Of a stretch of DNA of 35,421 nucleotides, positions 26,218 through 34,229 are shown piece after piece. Numbering within the stretch: position 1 is the stretch's first letter; each line of letters starts with the position of its first letter. Made by a program: the position numbers and the translations under genes. Origin of the DNA: Candidatus Olsenella pullicola (lineage in GTDB: Bacteria; Actinomycetota; Coriobacteriia; Coriobacteriales; Atopobiaceae); assembly GCA_019117265.1 (NCBI GenBank), contig DXAB01000030.1, forward strand, positions 1 to 35,421. Direction: 5' to 3'. The notes below the pieces were generated by a model. That model did not search any database, had not been told where the DNA came from, and saw only the letters and a list, made by a program, of their open reading frames with translations.

Positions 26218-29200
26218 ATGAGAAGCATGAGAAGTGGCATTACGCGCAGGGGCTTTGTCCTGGGCACCGCGGCCGCGGCCGTCATGGCCGGGCTCGCGGG
26301 CTGCGACAACGGCGGCGGCCAGGGTGCCGCGCCGAGCAAGGAGGAGTCTGTTGCCCCGGCGCTGCCGGAGGACAACCTCTATTACGAGAGCTCCTATGAA
26401 TATACCGCCGAAGGCGAGCAACAGCTCGTTGCCGACGAGATGGCGCTTGGCGCACGCATTGTCAACGAGGGCGTGGTCCTGCTCAAGAACGAGGCCGCGG
26501 CCCTTCCTCTTGTCACCTCCGACGGAACGGTGACCGCTTTCGGCAACGCCGGTCCCGCCTATCACTCGGGCTTTGACGAGGCCATGAAGGAGGCGGGCTT
26601 CTCCTTCAACGACGCCGCCTGGGAGTTCTACACCAACGGCACCCAAAACGTCCTCGGCTGGCAGGTCAACGAGAACCCGTGGGAGGATGTGCGGGCAGCT
26701 GGCTTTATCTCCGATGACGGCGGCGTGGCGATTGTCTTCCTGGGTCGCCGCGGACACGAGGGCTCTGATACCCAGTGGTATGAGGATCACGACTACCTTG
26801 CCCTCTCCCAGGAGGAGAAGGACATGCTGAACGGTGTGGCCGAGCTTCGTCGTTCGGGCGCCTTCTCCAAGATGGTCGTTGCGGTGAGCACCTCCAACAC
26901 CATCAGCTGGGAGGACGGCCCTTGGTCCGATGCCGTTGATGCCCTGCTCTGGTACGGCAACATCAGCTCTTCTGGCTACGGCGCCGCTCTTCCCTACGGC
27001 ATTCCGGCCTTTGTGCAGGTGCTGAGCGGCGAAGCTAACCCCTCTGGTCGTCTCTCTGACACCGTCTACAAGAACAACCGTCTGAACCCCGTCATGGCCA
27101 ACTTCGGCCGCGTTGACGCCGACCTCTCCGAGCTCTCCGATGGCAAGCTCGACGAGATCTCGCGCGAAAACGATGAGTGGCGCCCCTCCAACACCAAGGG
27201 CAACCACTGGCGCCATGACTACGTCTATGCCGAGGGCATTTACCTGGGTTATCGCTATCCCGAGACGCGCTATGAGGATAAGGTGCTCGGCCAGGGCAAC
27301 GCCGGCGACTTCGACTACAGCTCCTATGTGGCCTACCCGTTTGGCGCGGGCCTCTCCTACACAACCTTCTCGTACTCTGACTTTGCCGTCGAGGAGGCGG
27401 ACGACGCCTTCACCGTCACGGTGACCGTCACCAATGACGGAAAGGTTGCGGGCAAGCACGCCGCCTGCGTCTACGTGCAGACCCCCTACACCGACTACGA
27501 CGTCGAGAACGGCATCGAGAAGGCTTCCATCGAGCTCAAGGGCTACGAGAAGACCCAGGAGCTCGAGCCCGGTGCCTCCGAGACGCTCACCATCGCCGTC
27601 TCCAAGCACGAGCTCGCCGCCTATGACGCCAACAAGGCCAAGACCTACATCCTCGACGACGGCGACTACTACTTCACCGTTGCCGCCTCCGCGCACGACG
27701 CCATCAACAACGTGCTTGCCGCCAAGGGCATGACCACCGAGGACGGCATGACCGCCGATGGCGACGACTCCCTCATCTGGGTCTGGAACAACGGCACCTT
27801 CGATGACACCACGTATGCGGTCTCCGCGGTCACGGGCAACGCCATCACCAACCTCTTTGATGGCGTCGACCCCAACAAGAACCCGCTCATGAGCGACAAG
27901 AACGCCATCACCTGGCTCTCCCGCTCCGACTGGGAGGCGACGTTCCCGACTAAGCCCGCCAACCTGGTCTATACCGACGAGGTGGCCGACAAGGCAAAGC
28001 CCATCTCCTACCAGGCTGGTTCTGGCGACGCGAGCTCCGTACCCACTCACGAGTTTGGCAAGGACTCCGACCTCGTCCTCGTGGACATGCGCGAGAAGGA
28101 CTACGATGACGGCGACTGGGAGACCCTCGTCTCCAAGCTCACCTACGAGGAGATGGTGGACTTCATCAACGATCCGGAGAGCGCGATTGCCAAGATAGGC
28201 AAGCCCGAGACCGTTGCCGGCAACGGCTCGCAGGGCTGGACCCCGCTCTTTACCGTGTCTGGCCTCTCGGGCGTGACCTGGCCCTCCAAGGAGACCGTCA
28301 CCAACACCTACAGCACCGAGGTTCACGAGGGGGTCGGCCGCCTTACCGGCGAGAACCTCCTGCACTCCGCAACGGTGGAGAGCAAGAACGTCTCCCTTTA
28401 CGGTTGGAGCTGCAACGCCCATCGCTCCCCGTACTCGGGCCGCAACTTTGAGTACTACTCCGAGGACCCGTACCTGGGCGGTCGCGCCTGCGCCGAGGAG
28501 ACCCGCGGCATCATCGAGAAGGGCGCACTCGTCTACACCAAGCACTGCGCCGGGAACGACCAGGAGGAGTACCGCCACGGCGTGCCGTCCTGGGCCAACG
28601 AGCAGACGCTGCGCGAGATCTACCTCCGTCAGTTTGAGAAGGCCGTCGTCGAGGGTGGCGCCAACGGCATCATGAGCGGCTTCCACCGTCTGGGTATGGA
28701 CTGGTCTGGCGAGAACCACGCGCTGCTCGTCGACTGGCTCGAGGGCGAGCTTGGCTACACGGGCACCACGATCACCGACCAGTTTGAGGCGCCGCAGATG
28801 GACTCCGTCGACGGCCTGCTCAACGGCACGCACGTCTGGCTCGGCACCACGAGCGATAATGACGGGCGCAAGGTCTGCCATGCCGTCCTGCTTCAGGATG
28901 ACTACAAGAACGACCCGGTTATCCAGGACGCGCTCTTTGGTGCCGTGCACCGCGCCCTCTGCAACTACGCTCACTCGCTTGCCATGAACGGCCTTGCGCA
29001 CGACTACGTGTTCACTGGCAACCAGCCGCTGGTCACCGCAGTTGTCTCCACGGCCGAGGAGGGGACGATCGGCGCGCCGTGCGCCTTCTACGGCGACAAG
29101 ACCTATGTGGCGGAGCAGAGCGGCTTCTTCGGCTCCTCGCGCGGCACGGGCACGTGGGACTACGCCGAGGACAGCGGCCTCACGCTGACCGACTCCGAGG

Positions 29201-30027
29201 GCAACGCGATTGAGGTTTCCGATGACGGCGGCCTCCTGAGCTTTGACGTACCGGTTTCTGGCTCCGTGGCCCCCAACACGATTTCCAAGTACGAGCTGGT
29301 CACGGCCTACAACACGTGCTTCGGTACGAGCTTTGATGCTGGTTCTCAGCCGTCCTTCCAGCTTACGTTTGCCTCCGGCAACGAGGGCGCGACCGGCAAC
29401 GACCCGAGCTCCCTGGAAATTAAGCGCGGCGAGGCCGTCACGCTGCCCGACTGCCCGTACGAGCTCGAGCACATGACCTTTGACGGGTGGAGCATCGGTG
29501 GCACCGTCTATCCTGCTGGCTCCGAGTACGTGCCGGACGCTTACGACGATGCTACGGCAGAGGGGGCGTGGTCGGTTACGGTTGTTGCCACAGCAACCAC
29601 GTTTGACGACTACATCTACTCTTACATTCAGGACGCCGGCATCCCCATGGTCCTTCTCGCCGACGGGACCGTTGAGGTCGACCACTACAAGGGCTACGCC
29701 TGCATGGGCACCTGGGAGGTCGAGGGGTCCGGGTCTGGCGAGGGCACGCTCGTCATCAAGAACGAGTCCGGCGAGACGGTTGCCATCGAGCAGGATGGTG
29801 CGAGCGCGACGTATGCGCAGGAGGGCGTCTACTATGACTGGAACCAGCCTGACCAGGGCTACGGCTCCGGCATGTTCCTCGTGATGCTCACGCACACCCT
29901 TGACCTCGCTGCTTTTGCCGAGGCCTATAACGCGGAGTTTGGAACGAGTTACGACGCCGTGAGCGTGGAGACCGGCTCCGCCGAGTTTGCCCTGGAGGAG
30001 ACGGGCGAGCCCAAGTCCGTATTCTAG
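26218..30027 (+). CDS. Glycoside hydrolase family 3 protein, Tat-type lipoprotein, permuted domain order with C-terminal repeat-like extension
   Basis: MRSMRSGITRRGFVLGTAAAAVMAGLAGC (twin-Arg plus lipobox); VNEGVVLLKNEAAALPL; FnIII-like region; then catalytic part GRNFEYYSEDPYLGGRA, KHCAGNDQEEYRHG, GTTITDQFE; C-terminal FDGWSIGGTVYPAGSEYV. ATG 26218 with strong SD. Confidence 0.93.
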   Translation: MRSMRSGITRRGFVLGTAAAAVMAGLAGCDNGGGQGAAPSKEESVAPALPEDNLYYESSYEYTAEGEQQLVADEMALGARIVNEGVVLLKNEAAALPLVTSDGTVTAFGNAGPAYHSGFDEAMKEAGFSFNDAAWEFYTNGTQNVLGWQVNENPWEDVRAAGFISDDGGVAIVFLGRRGHEGSDTQWYEDHDYLALSQEEKDMLNGVAELRRSGAFSKMVVAVSTSNTISWEDGPWSDAVDALLWYGNISSSGYGAALPYGIPAFVQVLSGEANPSGRLSDTVYKNNRLNPVMANFGRVDADLSELSDGKLDEISRENDEWRPSNTKGNHWRHDYVYAEGIYLGYRYPETRYEDKVLGQGNAGDFDYSSYVAYPFGAGLSYTTFSYSDFAVEEADDAFTVTVTVTNDGKVAGKHAACVYVQTPYTDYDVENGIEKASIELKGYEKTQELEPGASETLTIAVSKHELAAYDANKAKTYILDDGDYYFTVAASAHDAINNVLAAKGMTTEDGMTADGDDSLIWVWNNGTFDDTTYAVSAVTGNAITNLFDGVDPNKNPLMSDKNAITWLSRSDWEATFPTKPANLVYTDEVADKAKPISYQAGSGDASSVPTHEFGKDSDLVLVDMREKDYDDGDWETLVSKLTYEEMVDFINDPESAIAKIGKPETVAGNGSQGWTPLFTVSGLSGVTWPSKETVTNTYSTEVHEGVGRLTGENLLHSATVESKNVSLYGWSCNAHRSPYSGRNFEYYSEDPYLGGRACAEETRGIIEKGALVYTKHCAGNDQEEYRHGVPSWANEQTLREIYLRQFEKAVVEGGANGIMSGFHRLGMDWSGENHALLVDWLEGELGYTGTTITDQFEAPQMDSVDGLLNGTHVWLGTTSDNDGRKVCHAVLLQDDYKNDPVIQDALFGAVHRALCNYAHSLAMNGLAHDYVFTGNQPLVTAVVSTAEEGTIGAPCAFYGDKTYVAEQSGFFGSSRGTGTWDYAEDSGLTLTDSEGNAIEVSDDGGLLSFDVPVSGSVAPNTISKYELVTAYNTCFGTSFDAGSQPSFQLTFASGNEGATGNDPSSLEIKRGEAVTLPDCPYELEHMTFDGWSIGGTVYPAGSEYVPDAYDDATAEGAWSVTVVATATTFDDYIYSYIQDAGIPMVLLADGTVEVDHYKGYACMGTWEVEGSGSGEGTLVIKNESGETVAIEQDGASATYAQEGVYYDWNQPDQGYGSGMFLVMLTHTLDLAAFAEAYNAEFGTSYDAVSVETGSAEFALEETGEPKSVF

Positions 30028-30042
30028 TCACGCTGCCTTTGC

Positions 30043-30071
30043 GGCCGGGCGGGCGCGATGCCCGCCCGGCC
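30043..30071 (+). terminator. GC-rich hairpin between the two GH3 genes (attenuator or processing element)
   Basis: GGCCGGGCGGGC (30043-30054) - gcgat - GCCCGCCCGGCC (30060-30071), 12-bp perfect stem, no T-run. Confidence 0.55.
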
Positions 30072-30092
30072 CCATGAACGGAGAAACACCCC

Positions 30093-33000
30093 ATGTCAGA
30101 CAAGCAATCAAAGAAGGGGCGCGCGGGTCGTATCGTCGGCCGGGCGATCGGCGCGGTGCTCGCCGTGGCGTTTGTCGCCCTCATCGTTGCGGCCAACGCC
30201 ATCCTTCCCAACTACACGCAGGTCATCAACTCATATCTTGGCGTCGAGCAGGGCTGGGACAACTCCGGGGCCAAGACCGTGGGCCTTGACCTCGAGTACA
30301 ACAAGGCCGACCACAAGTCCCGCGAGGAGCTGGCCGAGGCCGAGGCCGCGCTCGACGAGCAGATTGCCGGCGAGGGCATCGTCCTTCTTGAGAACGAGGA
30401 CGGCACGCTTCCGCTGGCCGAGGGCACGACGCTCTCCTTTGTGGGCGGCAACGCGCGCTCGCTCGGCGCCGGCTCGGCGGGCATCCTCGCGTCCACGATG
30501 GGCGTTGAGGGGGAGACCGTCGACGCCGTGACGCCCGCGATGGAGGCCGCCGGCCTCAAGGTCAACCAGGAGCTCGTCGAGTTCTACGCTTCCGGCGCGG
30601 GCTCCGAGTACGTGATGGGCCCGGGCTCGGTGAGCTACGGCGACGACGAGGACTTCTCGATCAACGAGTGTCCGCTCTCCGTGATGGAGGAGGCCGGCGT
30701 GCTCGACTCGTTCGAGGGCACCACGCCCGTCTTTGTGATGAGGCGCGTTGCCGGCGAGGGCCGAGACATGCCCCGCTCCATGTACAACCATGCGGACAAT
30801 CCCGAGGACCAGGCCAAGAGCTACCTCGAGCCTGATAGCACCGAGCTTGAGATCCTCAAGTACCTGAACGACAACTTCGACAACGTCATCCTGCTCATCA
30901 CGTCCAACAACGCCCTTGAGCTCGACTGGCTCGAGCAGTTCCCCAACATTAAGTCGGTGCTGTACGCGCCCTCGTTTGGCACATACGGCATCAACGCCCT
31001 GGGCAACGTGCTCACGGGCGCCGTGAACCCCTCCGGCCGCACCAAGGACACCTTTGCCGCGGACGCGCTTGCCGCGCCGGCCGCCCAGAACTTTGGCGAC
31101 TACCAGTACCTTGACGAGAGCGGAGAGCTCACCAAGTACAATTACGTCTCCTACGAGGAGGGCATCTACGTAGGCTATCGCTACTACGAGACCCGCTATG
31201 AGGACGCCGTGCTCGGTCAGGGCAACGCCGGCGAGTTCAGCTACGACGACGAGGTCTGCTACCCGCTGGGCTACGGTCTCTCCTACACCACCTTCGAGTG
31301 GTCGGACTTCTCGACCGCATGGTCCGGTGACGAGTGCACGGCCACGGTCACGGTGACCAACACCGGTGACGTGGCGGGCAAGGACGTCGTCGAGCTCTAC
31401 GCGCAGTCCCCCTACACGGACTACGACCGCGAGAACGGCGTGGAGAAGGCCTCCGTGGTGCTCGTGGGCTTTGCCAAGACGGGCCTGCTCGAGCCCGGCG
31501 AGTCCCAGACGGTGGAGATCACCTTCGACGAGTACCAGCTTGCCTCCTATGACTACCTGGGCGCCAAGACGTGGATTCTCGATGCGGGCACCTACTACGT
31601 GACCGCTGGCAAGAACGCGCACGACGCCGTGAACAACGTGCTTGCCGCCAAGGGCGCCTCCGTGGAGGGCAACACCGGCATGGTTGCCGAGTACGTGCCG
31701 GACAACACCGAGGTTGACGCCACCACCTACGCCACGGACACGCTCACCGGCGAGGAGATTACCAACCGTCTGGACGACGCCGCGGGCGACCTCACCTACC
31801 TCACGCGCTCCAACTGGGAGGGCACGTTCCCCACGCATGACGGAGAGCCCACCTCGCAGGTCTCCACCTGGGGCAACGAGATCAATGGCGAGGACGGCGT
31901 GAGCTACACCTACGGCAAGACGGCCTCCGCCGACCTTGTCGCCGAGCTCGACTCCACCGACTCCGGTAACCCCAACGTCGAGTCCTGGGACGGCGAGCTC
32001 GTGTACGGCGCCAAGAACGGCCTCACGCTCATCCAGATGCGCGGCCTTGAGTACGACGATCCACAGTGGGACGCCCTTCTTGACCAGCTGACCCCCGAGG
32101 ACTATGACATCCTCATCACCCAGGCCGGCTACGGCACGGACTACATCGCCTCCGTCGAGAAGCCGGCCGGCACCGATGCGGACTCCACCTCCGGCTGGAG
32201 CTGGGGCGGCATTGGCATGACCTTCTGCAACCCCGCCATGGTGGCGCAGACCTGGAACGTCGAGCTTGCCTACGAGCTGGGCATCTGCATTGGTGACGAG
32301 AGCCTCTACGGCGGCGCCACCGGCTGGTATGCCCCGGCCATGAACATCAACCGCACCGCCTTCTCCGGCCGCGCCGGCGAGTACTTCTCCGAGGACGGGT
32401 TCCTCTCCGGCGCGCTGGCCTCCCAGGAGGTCAAGGGCGCTGCCGAGAAGGGCGTCTACACCCTGATCAAGCACTTTGCCTTCAACGACCAGGAGAACCA
32501 CCGCGGCGACCGTTCCGGACAGTACTCCATGGCCACCTGGCTCAACGAGCAGTCCGCTCGCGAGATCTACCTGCGTCCCTTCGAGCTCTGCATGAAGGTG
32601 GGCGACGTCGACGTCAACTACGTCAAGGACAACGGCGACGGCACCTACGAGGCAGCCACCACGCAGATCGCCGCGTGCCAGGGTCTCATGACCGCCTTCA
32701 ACCGCATCGGCTCCACGTGGGTGGGCGGCGACTACGACCTTATCACCGGCATTGTGCGCAACGAGTGGGGCTTTGACGGCTGGATCATCACCGACAACGC
32801 CGACACGGGCGTCTTCATGAATGCCGGCCAGATGATCCAGGCGGGCGCCGACTCAAAGCTCACCGCGAGCGACCCCACGGACACCTGGACCTTCGACGAG
32901 AACGACCCCGTGTCCTACAACTACGCCCGCGACGCCGTGCACCACCTGCTCTACGTGATGGCCAACACGCACTGCATGAACGGCGCCATGCCCGGCAGCC

Positions 33001-33137
33001 ACTACACCTCCGGCGTGGGCGGCATGCAGAAGGCCGATCTCATCCGCTGGGGCATCACCGGCGTTGCCGCCGTGGGCCTCGTGGTGACGGGGGCCCTCCT
33101 CACTCGCAGCTTCCTCAAGTCCCACAACGCGTCATGA
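30093..33137 (+). CDS. Glycoside hydrolase family 3 protein, membrane-anchored, permuted domain order
   Basis: N-terminal TM (GRAIGAVLAVAFVALIVAANAIL), AGEGIVLLENEDGTLPL, GYRYYETRYEDAVLGQGNAGEF, GRAGEYFSEDGFLSG, IKHFAFNDQENHR, WGFDGWIITDNADTGVF, C-terminal TM (GITGVAAVGLVVTGALL). Confidence 0.94.
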   Translation: MSDKQSKKGRAGRIVGRAIGAVLAVAFVALIVAANAILPNYTQVINSYLGVEQGWDNSGAKTVGLDLEYNKADHKSREELAEAEAALDEQIAGEGIVLLENEDGTLPLAEGTTLSFVGGNARSLGAGSAGILASTMGVEGETVDAVTPAMEAAGLKVNQELVEFYASGAGSEYVMGPGSVSYGDDEDFSINECPLSVMEEAGVLDSFEGTTPVFVMRRVAGEGRDMPRSMYNHADNPEDQAKSYLEPDSTELEILKYLNDNFDNVILLITSNNALELDWLEQFPNIKSVLYAPSFGTYGINALGNVLTGAVNPSGRTKDTFAADALAAPAAQNFGDYQYLDESGELTKYNYVSYEEGIYVGYRYYETRYEDAVLGQGNAGEFSYDDEVCYPLGYGLSYTTFEWSDFSTAWSGDECTATVTVTNTGDVAGKDVVELYAQSPYTDYDRENGVEKASVVLVGFAKTGLLEPGESQTVEITFDEYQLASYDYLGAKTWILDAGTYYVTAGKNAHDAVNNVLAAKGASVEGNTGMVAEYVPDNTEVDATTYATDTLTGEEITNRLDDAAGDLTYLTRSNWEGTFPTHDGEPTSQVSTWGNEINGEDGVSYTYGKTASADLVAELDSTDSGNPNVESWDGELVYGAKNGLTLIQMRGLEYDDPQWDALLDQLTPEDYDILITQAGYGTDYIASVEKPAGTDADSTSGWSWGGIGMTFCNPAMVAQTWNVELAYELGICIGDESLYGGATGWYAPAMNINRTAFSGRAGEYFSEDGFLSGALASQEVKGAAEKGVYTLIKHFAFNDQENHRGDRSGQYSMATWLNEQSAREIYLRPFELCMKVGDVDVNYVKDNGDGTYEAATTQIAACQGLMTAFNRIGSTWVGGDYDLITGIVRNEWGFDGWIITDNADTGVFMNAGQMIQAGADSKLTASDPTDTWTFDENDPVSYNYARDAVHHLLYVMANTHCMNGAMPGSHYTSGVGGMQKADLIRWGITGVAAVGLVVTGALLTRSFLKSHNAS

Positions 33138-33161
33138 CAAAGGTGACAGGGTAAACTGTCA
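33135..33161. repeat. TGAC-family single unit overlapping the GH3 stop codon
   Basis: TGACAAAGGTGACAGGGTAAACTGTCA followed by GGTTTTTTC; the first TGA (33135-33137) is the stop codon. Confidence 0.92.
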
Positions 33162-33170
33162 GGTTTTTTC

Positions 33171-33196
33171 GGCGCCGGTCCGATTGGGCCGGCGCC
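33171..33196 (+). terminator. Hairpin after the second GH3 gene
   Basis: GGCGCCGG (33171-33178) / CCGGCGCC (33189-33196) followed by TTGCTT. Confidence 0.6.
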
Positions 33197-33291
33197 TTGC
33201 TTGCGGCGCCCGGTGCTTCTCTGCGCGGTATTCTCGAAGTGGTACAGTCGGCAGTGTTTCTCGGAAGGTCTCAGCTCAAGAGAGGAGTGCG

Positions 33292-34140
33292 GTGAGACGG
33301 CTCAAATTCATCGTGGCAATACTGGCCCCGCTGGCGTTGGCGTGCTGCCTCGCATGCTGCTCCGCTGCCCCCGCCGACACGTATCAGGTGAGGGAGCTCT
33401 CCTTTGAGCGTGATGGCGCCACCATTTACGGCAGGCTCTTCCGACCTCGGCCAACGCGGGCGGGGTCCCCGCTCGTGGTGATCTCGCACGGGTTTGGCGG
33501 GGCCCTCGACGGCACGTCCGAATATGCGCGCTGCCTTGCCGAGGCGGGCGTGGCGAGCTACGTCTTTGACTTCCGCGGTGGCTCGTCCTGGAGCAAGCGC
33601 GACGGCAGCATCCTGGACATGTCCGTGCTCACCGAGGCTGACGACCTCGAGGCAGTGATGGACGGCCTGCTGGATGGGGGCTACGTGGCCGAGGGCAACC
33701 TGTATCTCATGGGGGAGAGCCAGGGTGGGCTCGTCTCTGCCCTCGTGGCCGCGCGCCGTCCGGATGACGTTGCGGGGCTCGTGCTGTTTTACCCGGCGCT
33801 CAGCATCCCGGATGACGCTCGGGCGCGCTTCTCGGACGCCTCTGCCATCCCCGGAGACGAGGTCGTTGGCCTCTTTGGCGTGACGGTGGGGCGCCGCTAC
33901 TACGAGGACATCCTCGGCCTTGACCCGTTTGCCACAATCGGGGACTACAAGGGCCCGGTGACCATCTACCACGGCGACAAGGACGAGATTGTGCCCCTCG
34001 CCTATTCCCAGCGCGCCGTCGAGACGTACGAGAACGCCGAGCTCCACGTGGTGAGCGGCGCGGGCCACGGCTTTAGCGGCAACCAGCTCGACGAGGTCTG
34101 CGCCGCGGCCGCCGACTTTGTGCGGGGCGCGCGCCGCTGA
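33292..34140 (+). CDS. Alpha/beta hydrolase (dienelactone hydrolase/esterase-like), predicted lipoprotein
   Basis: Signal with lipobox-like LACCLACCS; VISHGFGGALDGTSEYARCLAEAG, GESQGG nucleophile elbow, YHGDKDEIVPLAYS, GAGHGF. GTG 33292 after GAGGAG. Confidence 0.88.
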   Translation: MRRLKFIVAILAPLALACCLACCSAAPADTYQVRELSFERDGATIYGRLFRPRPTRAGSPLVVISHGFGGALDGTSEYARCLAEAGVASYVFDFRGGSSWSKRDGSILDMSVLTEADDLEAVMDGLLDGGYVAEGNLYLMGESQGGLVSALVAARRPDDVAGLVLFYPALSIPDDARARFSDASAIPGDEVVGLFGVTVGRRYYEDILGLDPFATIGDYKGPVTIYHGDKDEIVPLAYSQRAVETYENAELHVVSGAGHGFSGNQLDEVCAAAADFVRGARR

Positions 34141-34159
34141 CACCGGCGTCACACTGTCA
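34138..34159. repeat. Divergent TGAC-type palindrome overlapping the hydrolase stop codon
   Basis: TGACACCGGCGTCACACTGTCA; TGACA/TGTCA ends; the first TGA is the stop. Confidence 0.45.
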
Positions 34160-34229
34160 CAGTGGCACGCCCTTCTCGCCGCGTGAGCGCTACACTGAAA
34201 AGGTTGCATCACAAGCGAGAAAGGCCGCC

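Noticed and set aside
26155-29895. 1246-aa minus-strand ORF antisense to the first GH3
   Set aside because: High-GC codon bias on the + strand keeps the complementary frame free of stops; the protein is low-complexity V/G/L/H-rich with no recognisable motifs, while the + strand has clear GH3 motifs.
30231-32501. 756-aa minus-strand ORF antisense to the second GH3
   Set aside because: Same GC-bias shadow effect; no domain signal and no SD or gene context.
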